From: an endosymbiont of Escarpia spicata
GTDB lineage: Bacteria > Pseudomonadota > Gammaproteobacteria > Chromatiales > Chromatiaceae
Assembly (NCBI GenBank): GCA_003349915.1
Contig: QFXE01000017.1
Span: 39,268-103,267, forward strand
Direction of reading: 5' to 3'
DNA: 64,000 nucleotides
Of the stretch, positions 1 through 8,188 are shown one piece after another; position 1 is the first letter of the stretch, and each line of letters starts with the position of its first letter. The notes under the pieces were generated by a model, which searched no databases, was not told the origin of the DNA, and saw nothing but the letters and a program-made list of their open reading frames with translations. Both the position numbers and the translations under genes were made by a program.

Positions 1-957
1 ACTCTCGTCAAACCGAAAGAGGGTTATCCCACCCGCCTCAAGATACAGGGAAAGGATTGGGTAGCGGTAAACATCCCGGAAGCGGAGATGCACGTATCAC
101 CGGATCTGCTGATCCTGCACAACAGCAAACGCTCTGAACTGGACGGCGAGATTCACATCCCCTACGGCCGTATCCGACCGAGGGAGCTGCCCGCCTCCAC
201 GGTATCCGACACGCCGGATCTGGTGATTGTGGGTCGTGACGCGCCGCAGCACGAACAGAACGATCCGAACTTTCACTCAAAGCTGCGCATCATCTTCGGC
301 GACAGGGTCAATTTCGAGGGTTTTGGCCTGCGTGCTGATCTCACCGGCAACCTGCTGCTGATCGATGAACCGGGCCGGCCGGTCATAGGCCGCGGCAGAG
401 TGGGTGTGACGGATGGCACCTATCGCGCCTATGGACAGGATCTCAAAATAGAACGCGGTTACGCCCTGTTCGCCGACAGTCCGGTGGACAATCCGGGCCT
501 GGATGTTCAAGCCGTACGCGAAGCTGGAGAGGTAACCGCCGGCCTGCGGGTAAGCGGCACCCTGAAGACGCCCAAGCTTTCACTCTACTCCACCCCGACC
601 ATGACCCAGAGCGAAATCGTCTCCTATCTTCTCACCGGACATCCGCCGGGAGAATCCAGTGGGGATGTGAGCATAGTCGCGGCACTACAGGCGGCAGGTG
701 TGGGCAGCCTCGCCACCGAAGCAGGCCGTCAGTTGGGATTGGAAGAACTACGAATAGAAGCGGGTAACAGCCTGGCCGAGGCCTCCGTGGTGGCAGGCAC
801 CTATCTATCACCACGCCTATATGTGCAATACGTCAACGAACTCGCCACGCGCGAGACCAAGCTGAGACTACGCTACGACCTCACCGACAAACTGCAGATT
901 CAGACAGAAACCGGCCGTTCACAGGGAGTGGATCTGTTCTACACCATAGAGCGTTAA
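1..957 (+). CDS. tamB: TamB C-terminal part (partial, 5' end outside window)
   Basis: The frame is open from the first base, so the gene starts upstream of the window; about 318 residues remain. The sequence has the C-terminal TamB (DUF490) character: beta-rich repeats, a segment around GRGRVGVTDGTYRAYGQDL, and a barrel-like end finishing in DLFYTIER. TamB is an inner-membrane-anchored periplasmic protein that works with the BamA-like TamA in outer-membrane biogenesis and lipid transport. tamA would normally lie upstream, outside the window. The next gene is on the opposite strand, so this is the end of its transcript. Identity is by recognised family features, not by alignment. Confidence 0.9.
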   Translation, partial: TLVKPKEGYPTRLKIQGKDWVAVNIPEAEMHVSPDLLILHNSKRSELDGEIHIPYGRIRPRELPASTVSDTPDLVIVGRDAPQHEQNDPNFHSKLRIIFGDRVNFEGFGLRADLTGNLLLIDEPGRPVIGRGRVGVTDGTYRAYGQDLKIERGYALFADSPVDNPGLDVQAVREAGEVTAGLRVSGTLKTPKLSLYSTPTMTQSEIVSYLLTGHPPGESSGDVSIVAALQAAGVGSLATEAGRQLGLEELRIEAGNSLAEASVVAGTYLSPRLYVQYVNELATRETKLRLRYDLTDKLQIQTETGRSQGVDLFYTIER

Positions 958-1068
958 ACCAGGCGAAACCACGCCGCAGGTGCCGTCCCTACCACATTTT
1001 CGCAGCAAGCTGCGGGTTACCTTTCCCCACTTGGACACACTGCCTTTTCGTCCAGTGACGATACTTTT

Positions 1069-1737
1069 CTATGTTGAGCTGGACTCCACCGGAAAACCTT
1101 CCATGCGCCACTCCGGCAGACCACCATCCAGACGCCTGGCTTTAATGCCTCTCTCCCGCAGTCTCGAAACGGCATCGAATGCCAGTACACAATGCGGCCC
1201 ACGGCAGTAGGCAACGACCTCCTGGGAAGGATCAAGTGCATCCAGCTGCTTTTCCAATTCTGCCAGCGGAATATTGATCGCACCCGGCAGATGTCCCGCT
1301 GCATACTCTTCCGGCGGACGCACATCCAGCACAGTCACCAGGCCATCCCTGACCCTCTCCAGCAATTGTGCCGCCGGCACAGGTTCCAGGCTGTCCTTGA
1401 CCTTGAGATAGTCATCCACAAGACGATCCACGTCAGCCAGATGGCGCTCTGCTACCTCTCTTAGCGAGCCAAGCAGGGCCGAGACATCCATACCACTCAA
1501 CCGGTAGTAGACCTTGTGACCCTCTTTGCGGTTGATGACCAGTCCGGTCTGTCTGAGCTGCTGCAGATGTTGGGAGGTATTGGCGACGGTCAGACCTGAG
1601 ACCTGGGCCAAGGCATCCACGCTGCGCTCGCCCTGTGCCAGAAACTCCAGCAATTCCAACCGGTAGCCATTGCTCAGTGCCTTGGCGACTCGGGCGAACT
1701 GGCTGAAAAGATCATGTTTGAAATTACCCGTTGACAT
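1069..1737 (-). CDS. ArsR-family regulator fused to a rhodanese domain
   Basis: 222 residues. Residues 1-90 form an ArsR/SmtB winged helix, with recognition-helix text VANTSQHLQQLRQTGLV. Residues 125-215 form a rhodanese domain with the active-site loop CRGPHC starting at Cys178. ArsR-rhodanese proteins are commonly sulfur- or redox-responsive repressors; the rhodanese half can carry persulfide. No classical CVC metal site is seen in the HTH half. The gene is divergent from a fatty acid hydroxylase gene, with a palindrome between them that is a candidate operator. A role in sensing reactive sulfur is inference. Confidence 0.85.
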   Translation of the reverse strand: MSTGNFKHDLFSQFARVAKALSNGYRLELLEFLAQGERSVDALAQVSGLTVANTSQHLQQLRQTGLVINRKEGHKVYYRLSGMDVSALLGSLREVAERHLADVDRLVDDYLKVKDSLEPVPAAQLLERVRDGLVTVLDVRPPEEYAAGHLPGAINIPLAELEKQLDALDPSQEVVAYCRGPHCVLAFDAVSRLRERGIKARRLDGGLPEWRMEGFPVESSST

Positions 1738-1764
1738 AGTTACCGCCCCAACTATACTTCAATT

Positions 1765-1784
1765 ATTCAAGAGATCTATTGAAT
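1765..1784. promoter_or_regulatory. Candidate ArsR operator palindrome
   Basis: ATTCAA and TTGAAT arms are separated by eight bases in an A+T-rich stretch between the divergent ArsR-rhodanese and hydroxylase genes. AT-rich imperfect palindromes of this size are usual for ArsR-family operators. It sits 28-47 bases upstream of the regulator start, so autoregulation is plausible. No binding evidence exists beyond position and symmetry. Confidence 0.45.
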
Positions 1785-1835
1785 TAATGGTAATTAAAAA
1801 AGTATAGCAGACAAGAGAGTGGAGGCTAGTGGATC

Positions 1836-2699
1836 ATGAATTGGCACGACTGGATTCTGGGCAATGAGTTGCCCATTCGCCTGAGTTTTTTCTTCGGCAT
1901 CTTTGCCGTTATGGCTGGATGGGAAATCCTTTCACCCGCCCGCATCCTCACCGTCCCCAAGGGTATCCGCTGGGCCAATAATCTGGGACTGGTCTTTCTC
2001 AACAGCATTGTGCTGCGGCTGCTTTTTCCCGCGGCTGCGGTGGGTGTTGCCGCCCTTGCCGAGCAGCAGGGTTGGGGGCTGCTCCACTTCTACGACATCC
2101 CCTTCATATTATCGATCGTCATTGCAGTGATAGCAATGGATTTTGTCATCTACCTGCAGCATGTGATGGTCCACGCGATACCTGTTCTTTGGCGCCTGCA
2201 CCGGGTACATCACGCTGATCTGGACTATGACGTCACCACCGGAGCCCGCTTCCATACCCTGGAGATCATCCTCTCCATGCTGATCAAGTTCGCCACCATT
2301 CTGCTGCTGGGTTCACCTGTCGTGGCTGTGGTGATCTTCGAGGTGGTGTTGAATGCCACTGCCATGTTCAATCACAGCAATATCCGACTGCCGGCAAGTC
2401 TGGACCGGGTAGTGCGCTGGTTCCTGGTCACGCCAGATATGCATCGCGTTCACCATTCGGTGGAGGACGATGAGGCAAACAGCAACTTCGGTTTCAGCCT
2501 GCCCTGGTGGGATCGGCTGTTCGGCACCTATCGGGATCAACCCAGAGGCGGTCACGAGGGTATGACCATCGGCATCCACAAATACCGCGATCCGAAACAG
2601 GTCAACCAGTTGCCCGGCATGCTGGCACTACCCTTTATCGGCAAGATCAGTGGTTACGCCATCAATCGCCGCAAATGGAGCGGCCGCGATGAAAACTAA
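1836..2699 (+). CDS. Sterol desaturase / fatty acid hydroxylase family protein
   Basis: 287 residues, membrane protein of the di-iron fatty acid hydroxylase superfamily. The histidine clusters expected for the metal site are visible: HVMVH at 109-113, HRVHH at 122-126 and HRVHH at 203-207. Several hydrophobic segments precede and separate them. Such enzymes hydroxylate or desaturate lipids, sterols or carotenoids; the substrate cannot be told here. A GGAGG lies about ten bases upstream of the ATG. The divergent ArsR-rhodanese regulator suggests shared control from the intergenic palindrome. Confidence 0.88.
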   Translation: MNWHDWILGNELPIRLSFFFGIFAVMAGWEILSPARILTVPKGIRWANNLGLVFLNSIVLRLLFPAAAVGVAALAEQQGWGLLHFYDIPFILSIVIAVIAMDFVIYLQHVMVHAIPVLWRLHRVHHADLDYDVTTGARFHTLEIILSMLIKFATILLLGSPVVAVVIFEVVLNATAMFNHSNIRLPASLDRVVRWFLVTPDMHRVHHSVEDDEANSNFGFSLPWWDRLFGTYRDQPRGGHEGMTIGIHKYRDPKQVNQLPGMLALPFIGKISGYAINRRKWSGRDEN

Positions 2700-2777
2700 A
2701 GGGCTGTGCCGCTTTTGGCGGGATGACGCAATGAAATAAGGATGCCCCACCCGTAAAAACTGCAGTCGAAGTCTGAT

Positions 2778-3134
2778 ATGGAGCCGATCATGAACACTCT
2801 GATCATCTTGAATGACCCACCCTATGGCACGGAACGCAGCTATAACGGCCTGCGCCTGGCCAAGGCGCTGAGCAAAACAGATGCGAAGGTCACGCTGTTT
2901 CTGCTGGCCGATGCAGTGATCTGTGCAAAACGCGGGCAGAAGGTACCCCAGGGATTCTACAACATCGAACTGATGCTCAAATCCATCACGCGTAAAGGTG
3001 AGGTGCTGCTCTGTGGCGCCTGTATGGATGCCCGTGGCTTTACGGACGAGGACACTGTGCAAGACGCCCGGCACAGCACCATGGCGGAGCTGGCAGATCG
3101 CACCCTGGCGGCGGACAAGGTGTTGGTGTTTTAA
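2778..3134 (+). CDS. DsrE-family protein
   Basis: 118 residues covering the whole DsrE/DsrF-like fold. It begins NTLIILNDPPYGTERSYNGL, the usual family N-terminus, and carries two cysteines in CGAC (Cys79 and Cys82), where the family places its sulfur-carrying cysteine. DsrE-like proteins bind or transfer persulfide sulfur, or act as soluble partners in sulfur trafficking. A second in-frame ATG at 2790 (MNTL) may be the real start. The gene is alone here, not within a dsr operon, so involvement in dissimilatory sulfur oxidation is only suggested. Confidence 0.85.
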   Translation: MEPIMNTLIILNDPPYGTERSYNGLRLAKALSKTDAKVTLFLLADAVICAKRGQKVPQGFYNIELMLKSITRKGEVLLCGACMDARGFTDEDTVQDARHSTMAELADRTLAADKVLVF

Positions 3135-3136
3135 CC

Positions 3137-3304
3137 TCGTTTGGCTTCATCACCTACGCAAAGATTTCTTCGATGCACTATGCCTTCAGTGATGCCCTAT
3201 GGAGGGAACTGGGAGCAAACCTGTTTGTGGGAGATCACAATGGACAGTTCGGCTCCCTGGGCGATAACGATAACCTGTATCTCACCCTGCGATGCGCCTT
3301 TTGA
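3137..3304 (+). pseudogene. C-terminal remnant of an outer-membrane-type protein
   Basis: A frame with no credible start of its own reads SDALWRELGANLFVGDHNGQ and then GSLGDNDNLYLTLRCAF before a TGA. Alternating polar and apolar residues and the terminal Phe resemble the last strands of an outer-membrane beta-barrel, possibly the DUF1302 type. No N-terminal part is found upstream, where the DsrE gene sits. This looks like the tail of a deleted gene. The family assignment is tentative. Confidence 0.4.
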
Positions 3305-3331
3305 ACATGGAATGAAATAATACATGCACCC

Positions 3332-3898
3332 ATGAACCCAGACACTCAACAAGAGCCCCTCCTGGCATACAGTTCCCGTCCCAACGCGGCGGCGCATCAG
3401 GACACCCTGCCGGGGCGCTATCGTTGGTGGGTCATGGCGCTCTCCATGGCAGCCTTCACCCTGGCCTTCGTCGGCTGGTTCAATGAGTCCTGGCTCTACC
3501 TGTTCGAGAACCCAATCTGGCTCAACCGCTATACCGAATATGCCATTATCCTGGTCTTTGGCCTCTGGCGTATTCGTGCCGAGAAGAACCCCTATACCCG
3601 CAAACGTCTGATCATTCTGGTAACAGTGGTCACTGGTTTCTGGTGGCTGATTCCCTGGCTTTCACCAATGTTCGAGTCTTATGCCGGTTATGTCTGGAGC
3701 CAACCGGTGTTTCCTGCTCTGTATACACTGGGGACCCTCACCTTTTTTCTCACTTTGCTGTTGGTGTTCCTCTTCGGACGGCGAATTATCTGCGGCTTTG
3801 GCTGCCCCTGTGTCGGTATTCGCGAGACCGTGGGCTTCCCTTTTCGCAAGGTGACACTGCGCGGCGACTGGGCCTGGCGGCTGCGCCATACCAAGTGA
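3332..3898 (+). CDS. NapH/NosR-like membrane polyferredoxin, N-terminal part ended by an in-frame TGA
   Basis: 188 residues with transmembrane stretches near 33-50, 68-80, 92-112 and 128-149, then a cysteine motif CGFGCPC (Cys154, 158, 160). This is the first half of a NapH/NosR-type quinol-dehydrogenase polyferredoxin. The stop at 3896-3898 is in the same frame as the downstream 604-codon open stretch, and homology-like sequence continues directly after it (FFFIWYVGVMV). A single TGG to TGA change would explain the break. Either the gene is inactivated, the codon is read through, or the base is a sequencing error. Read with the next entry as one 799-residue protein. Confidence 0.75.
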   Translation: MNPDTQQEPLLAYSSRPNAAAHQDTLPGRYRWWVMALSMAAFTLAFVGWFNESWLYLFENPIWLNRYTEYAIILVFGLWRIRAEKNPYTRKRLIILVTVVTGFWWLIPWLSPMFESYAGYVWSQPVFPALYTLGTLTFFLTLLLVFLFGRRIICGFGCPCVGIRETVGFPFRKVTLRGDWAWRLRHTK

Positions 3899-3916
3899 TT
3901 TTTCTTCATCTGGTAT

Positions 3917-5731
3917 GTGGGGGTGATGGTAGCCACCCAGTTCCCGCCCAATGCCTGGACCGCAACCCTTGTCGGTATGTTTGCAATGGTGGTGGGGCTC
4001 ACTTATTTCGGCACCTTCTTCATCACCCCGATCACAGGCAATCGCTTCTACTGCCGCTACCTCTGCCCCTTTGGCGCCACCTTTGGCCTGCTCAATCACG
4101 CCGGTTTCTACGGCATCGAGATGGACACGGAACAGTGCATCGACTGCCGACGTTGCGAACAGGCCTGCGACATGGGCATCCCGGTGTGGCGGCAGGGAAA
4201 ATCAACCGGAGATGTCACTGGTATAGAGGACTGTATGGGCTGCGCCCGCTGCGTCATCTCCTGCCCCACCGATGCGCTGGCAATTCATGACGTGCGCAAC
4301 CTGTTCCGGCCCAATCTGCGGCAGGATGCCAGTCATCTGCTGAAGCGAAAACCGCAGGCATCAACTCCCCGAATAGAACCGGCACATCGACCTGCAACTG
4401 AGCGTTTGAGCACCTGGAATGAAGCAGAAAAGGTACTATCCACCGAGGCGCTGCAACGCCAGGCCGAACGCTGCCTCGATTGTGGTGTTCCCAGCTGCCG
4501 CAATGCCTGCCCATTGGGCAATTTCATCCCGGACTGGCTCGAAGCTGCCACCTACGGGGATTGGCAAACAGCCGGAGATCTGGTCCATGCGACCTCACCA
4601 CTGCCCGAGGTATGCGGCAGGATCTGTCCTCAGCACCTTCTGTGCGAAGGTGCCTGCACCCGTGCACAGCTGGAAGGTGCTGTCACCATCGGGGCAGTTG
4701 AGCACACTCTGGCCGAACGGACATTGGATGCAGGTTGGCGGCCCAAAGAACCCACGCATCGAAATGGTCGCAAGGTAGCGATCATCGGCGCCGGTCCAGC
4801 GGGTCTGAGCTGTGCAGAACGTCTGAATCGCGCGGGCGTGGAAGTTACTATATACGATCGCTCGAAAAAGATCGGCGGCCTGCTGCAGACAGGTGTTCCG
4901 AGCTTCAAACTGGACAAGACCCTGTTGGCACGTCGGCAGACCCTACTGGAACAGGTCGGCATCCGGTTCACTCTCCGTCTATCGGTGGATGATGTCATGT
5001 TGTCTCGCCTGCTTGAGCAGAATGATGCCATCTTTCTTGGACTGGGCGCGCAGACCCCACGCTCCATCGAGTTGCCTGGAGAGACTCTTAGCGGCGTTGA
5101 GCAGGCACTTGACTGGCTGAAAAGAATCAATGCCGGCGAGAGAGAATCATTAGCCGGCCAACGAGTATTGGTTGTCGGCGGTGGTGATACCGCCATGGAC
5201 TGTGCCCGCGCCGCACTGCGCCTGGGAGCAGAGGTAAACGTCGCCTATCGTGGCCCAAAAGAGTGCCTGCGCGCCTCCCCCAAGGAGATCACGCTGGCCC
5301 AGGAAGAGGGGGCGAGGTTTCTGCTTGAGCATCAACCGCGACAGATCAGCCACTCTGTAGGGGTGGCGTCCCCGCCGCGAAACAGCCTCGGACCAACCGC
5401 CGACGATCGCCGCGAGTGCGCGGCTCCTACCACGGTAGAATTCGATACGCCTGAAGGCATCCAGAAGATCGAATCCGACCGTGTCATTCTCGCCCTCGGC
5501 CAGCGAGCCAACCCACCAGCCTGGCTCGGCAACTTTGGCATTGCCACGGAGCCAGACGGCCGTATTCGTGTCGACCCCCAGGGCCGCACCACTCACCCCG
5601 GAATCTGGGCCGGTGGCGATAATACGCTGGGTCCCAATCTGGCCGTCAACGCCATAGCTGCGGGTCTCACCGCAGCTGAAGGCATATTGACCAGCTTCAG
5701 CCTGTTGCAACGGATTCGGCGGCAGGTATGA
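3917..5731 (+). CDS. Polyferredoxin C-terminal part fused to GltD-like NAD(P)H flavoprotein (frame continues from 3332)
   Basis: 604 residues. Positions 1-40 finish the membrane domain and CRYLC lies at 46-50. Two 4Fe-4S ferredoxin clusters follow (Cys74-77-80-84 and Cys106-109-112-116). From about residue 165 comes a glutamate-synthase small-subunit-like module: a Cys-rich CLDCGVPSCRNACP segment, an FAD Rossmann motif VAIIGAGPAGLSCAE near 288, and an NAD(P) motif VLVVGGGDTAMDCA near 418. The protein could pass electrons between NAD(P)H, the quinone pool and the cytochromes encoded next. A REP-like palindrome is inserted in frame at 5357-5430. The first ATG of this stretch is probably not a natural start. 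Confidence 0.8.
   Translation: MGVMVATQFPPNAWTATLVGMFAMVVGLTYFGTFFITPITGNRFYCRYLCPFGATFGLLNHAGFYGIEMDTEQCIDCRRCEQACDMGIPVWRQGKSTGDVTGIEDCMGCARCVISCPTDALAIHDVRNLFRPNLRQDASHLLKRKPQASTPRIEPAHRPATERLSTWNEAEKVLSTEALQRQAERCLDCGVPSCRNACPLGNFIPDWLEAATYGDWQTAGDLVHATSPLPEVCGRICPQHLLCEGACTRAQLEGAVTIGAVEHTLAERTLDAGWRPKEPTHRNGRKVAIIGAGPAGLSCAERLNRAGVEVTIYDRSKKIGGLLQTGVPSFKLDKTLLARRQTLLEQVGIRFTLRLSVDDVMLSRLLEQNDAIFLGLGAQTPRSIELPGETLSGVEQALDWLKRINAGERESLAGQRVLVVGGGDTAMDCARAALRLGAEVNVAYRGPKECLRASPKEITLAQEEGARFLLEHQPRQISHSVGVASPPRNSLGPTADDRRECAAPTTVEFDTPEGIQKIESDRVILALGQRANPPAWLGNFGIATEPDGRIRVDPQGRTTHPGIWAGGDNTLGPNLAVNAIAAGLTAAEGILTSFSLLQRIRRQV
5357..5430. repeat. REP-like palindrome inserted in frame inside the GltD-like domain
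   Basis: Two 24-base arms, 5357-5380 and 5407-5430, are imperfect reverse complements. They start and end with GTAGG and CCTAC, and the centre is rich in GCC/GGC. A related element of the GGAGCGGCG...CGCCGC type lies intergenically at 53873-53927. Here the element adds about 25 residues, rich in Pro, Arg and Ser, between the conserved NAD(P) domain text and VEFDTPEG, without breaking the frame. Confidence 0.65.
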
Positions 5732-6279
5732 AGCGAATCATTCTCCTGCTTATGATCTTTTGTCTGCCGCAGTCAGTCGCAGCCAACCATCCGTGGGTGG
5801 GTATAGATCTGTGCGAGGTACATAAAGACAAACTGCCGCCGGGCCTCACGCTCGAATCACTCCCCGAGGCTCAGTCACCCGAGGCAGGATTACTGCAAAG
5901 ATACTGCACCCAATGTCACAACCTGCCGGGACCGGATCGCCACACGACGGCCGAATGGCGTGAGGTAGCAGCCAAGATGTTTCTGTTGATGGATGTTTCA
6001 CACCGTTTCGGCGGATTGATGGGCCGGGTGGAGATCATGCAGAGTGAGGAGCAGGAACGTTTGCTGGTCTATCTGGAGCACCATGCGATTGATGGGGCCG
6101 GAGTCAAACCGCCCGATCCCCGTCACGACTCCCAGCATGCTTTGCGCGGTTTGACTCCGACCCCTGGCGTAGACCAACCCGATCCCCACTGGCTAACACG
6201 CCTTTGGGTTCTGGTTCCCTTCCTGTTACTGATGGGGTTAGGTCTGTTCCGCTGGTGGAGTCATAGTCATCATGCGTAA
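5728..6279 (+). CDS. Monoheme cytochrome c, membrane-anchored
   Basis: 183 residues with a signal peptide (1-19), one heme-binding CTQCH at 60-64 and a C-terminal transmembrane helix at about 156-176. The ATG overlaps the stop of the flavoprotein gene by four bases, which points to translational coupling. A second Cys at residue 29 follows the signal peptide. A periplasmic electron shuttle between the polyferredoxin-flavoprotein and the decaheme protein encoded next is a reasonable inference. It does not match a named cytochrome subfamily that I recognise. Confidence 0.8.
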   Translation: MKRIILLLMIFCLPQSVAANHPWVGIDLCEVHKDKLPPGLTLESLPEAQSPEAGLLQRYCTQCHNLPGPDRHTTAEWREVAAKMFLLMDVSHRFGGLMGRVEIMQSEEQERLLVYLEHHAIDGAGVKPPDPRHDSQHALRGLTPTPGVDQPDPHWLTRLWVLVPFLLLMGLGLFRWWSHSHHA

Positions 6280-7741
6280 TCGAATCATCATTCCGCTGAT
6301 TATCGCCCTGTTGGCTGTTCCCGCAGGCTTTGCTTATGTGCACTGGAGCAAGGGAGGAACCTGCACCGGTCTCTACTCCCGTTACTGGTCACCCGATCCT
6401 GTGCAAGGCTATTGGGATCCTGACAACTTCTACCAGTCACCGGATTCGGTCCAGGGTATTTTCGCAGGCAAACTGTGCGTCCAATGCCATGAGGGGATCA
6501 CCCCCGGCATCGTCAACGACTGGCGCGCCAGCCGCCATGCCCAGAGCGAGGAAACGGTCTATTGCAACGACTGTCACGGCAATAACCATCAGCAGTTACA
6601 TCTACCCACGCCCGATGTGTGTGGCAATTGCCATACGAAACAGCACGACGAATTCAGGGATGAGACCCGCTACGGCTTCCCCAGCCATGTACTGGCGATG
6701 GAACGGGCGGTGGATGCCAAACACTTCGTGGACAAGCCCAAGGCCGAAGTCCAATCCTGTGTGCAGTGTCACTCGGTGGCCACCAAGTGCGACTCCTGCC
6801 ATAGCCGGCACCGTTTCGATGCCACGGAGGCACGCCGCCCTGAAGCCTGTATCACCTGCCACTCCGGGCCGCCGCATCCCGATGATGAAACCTACTTCGC
6901 CTCCGCCATCGAGCGCGACTACTTCGAGATGTGGTACTTCGACAACCTGGGGGCGTACAAATCTGCCGCCCACGGCAACCCGGCAGGCGTTGAGGCTGGA
7001 CACCGGAAAATGGCGGCGTCACTGGATCGCATCGAGACCCAGGCAAACGAGTTGCGTGAACTCTCCCAGGCGAAGAAAAAAGCAGGGTTCACAACCAAAC
7101 CAGCAGGGGATCTCTGGATGAAGGGTGCCTACACCGACATCGGCTGCCACAGCTGTCATGGTGAAAATCACAAAGAGTCAGCCATTAAAGCGAGAAAAGA
7201 CCAAATCTGTACCGGATGCCATGAAGGTTCTGTAAGCCACAGTTACTCCACCTCCAAACACGGCATCATCACACGCCTCGAAGAGGCCAGGCAGGATTGG
7301 CGGCAACCCCTGCAACGCGGAAATTACCGGACTCCCGGTTGCAGTTACTGTCACCTCCATAACGGTGACCATGGTGATACCATGGCGCCTGGTCGCGGTC
7401 CTGAAGTACGGCACTGGATCTGCGCCGGTTGTCACAGCCCCCGCTACATTCGAGAACAATTTGCCAATGGAAAACGTCAGCTTGAAATCGCCGGCCTCAA
7501 GCTGACGGAGGGTGAGTCATTGATCGCCTCTGCTGTCGACGATCAGGCAGATGCCTGGTCGAAACTGCGGCAAAGTCTGAACCACCATCGGCACAATGTT
7601 CTTCTCGGCATCGGTCACCAATCCCCGGATTATCAATGGTGGCATGGTCAACCGGCACTGGATGGTGACCTGATCCGAATTCGCGACAGAATCCTGCAAT
7701 CCAGTCGACGCAAGTCACTGGCGGACAACCCGGAGGAGTAA
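6272..7741 (+). CDS. Decaheme c-type cytochrome (hydroxylamine-oxidoreductase-like)
   Basis: 489 residues with an N-terminal signal or anchor helix and ten CxxCH motifs: CVQCH, CNDCH, CGNCH, CVQCH, CDSCH, CITCH, CHSCH, CTGCH, CSYCH and CAGCH. The spacing and the helical tail after the last heme recall the octaheme hydroxylamine oxidoreductase-like superfamily, though two hemes more than HAO are present. It overlaps the preceding gene by eight bases. With the upstream genes it forms a likely quinone-to-periplasm electron conduit; the terminal substrate (nitrogen or sulfur compound, or metal) cannot be read from sequence. Confidence 0.8.
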   Translation: MRNRIIIPLIIALLAVPAGFAYVHWSKGGTCTGLYSRYWSPDPVQGYWDPDNFYQSPDSVQGIFAGKLCVQCHEGITPGIVNDWRASRHAQSEETVYCNDCHGNNHQQLHLPTPDVCGNCHTKQHDEFRDETRYGFPSHVLAMERAVDAKHFVDKPKAEVQSCVQCHSVATKCDSCHSRHRFDATEARRPEACITCHSGPPHPDDETYFASAIERDYFEMWYFDNLGAYKSAAHGNPAGVEAGHRKMAASLDRIETQANELRELSQAKKKAGFTTKPAGDLWMKGAYTDIGCHSCHGENHKESAIKARKDQICTGCHEGSVSHSYSTSKHGIITRLEEARQDWRQPLQRGNYRTPGCSYCHLHNGDHGDTMAPGRGPEVRHWICAGCHSPRYIREQFANGKRQLEIAGLKLTEGESLIASAVDDQADAWSKLRQSLNHHRHNVLLGIGHQSPDYQWWHGQPALDGDLIRIRDRILQSSRRKSLADNPEE

Positions 7742-7746
7742 CATCC

Positions 7747-8112
7747 ATGTACACCCTGTCTCAACGAGCACCTTTTTTTCTACTCTTGTTGCTGTTTTGG
7801 CAAGGTCCGGCTCTGGGATTGTCCCTGTCCGGTGTGGTGATGGATGATGAAGAAACTGTTGCTGGAGTGGAGGTCATGCTGACAGACGCGAGCAACAACG
7901 TCGTCCTGGACAGTGTGGATACCAACAGGAAAGGTGTATTCCGTTTTTCCGTCAAACCGGGTATTTTCAATATTGGCGCTTTCAAAAATGAGTATACCGT
8001 TGTCTGGAGCAGAGGCGTGGCAGTAAAAGACACCGACATTTCAATCAGGATCGAGATCACGCCAAAGGCGTTTGCGGAAGATCCGTTATCAACATCTGAT
8101 GATTGCGAGTGA
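7747..8112 (+). CDS. Secreted protein with carboxypeptidase-regulatory-like beta-sandwich
   Basis: 121 residues: a signal peptide (1-25), then a single beta-sandwich repeat with the text LSGVVMDDEETVAGVEVML and TNRKGVFRFSVKPGIFNIGA, typical of carboxypeptidase-regulatory or CNA-B-like domains. It starts five bases after the decaheme gene and so is probably in the same transcript. A structural or docking partner for the cytochrome is possible; no catalytic residues are visible. Confidence 0.65.
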   Translation: MYTLSQRAPFFLLLLLFWQGPALGLSLSGVVMDDEETVAGVEVMLTDASNNVVLDSVDTNRKGVFRFSVKPGIFNIGAFKNEYTVVWSRGVAVKDTDISIRIEITPKAFAEDPLSTSDDCE

Positions 8113-8188
8113 ATAAACCACCCCACCGCAAGCGGACGAGGTATTTGAGTCTAGGAGCGGCAAGCTGCAGGGAATCAAACCCAAAGAG

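Noticed and set aside
3896..3898. TGA as a selenocysteine codon
   Set aside because: The hairpin downstream is weak and the position (RHTK-x-FFF) is not a redox motif; Trp to stop is simpler. Kept only as a test in the findings.
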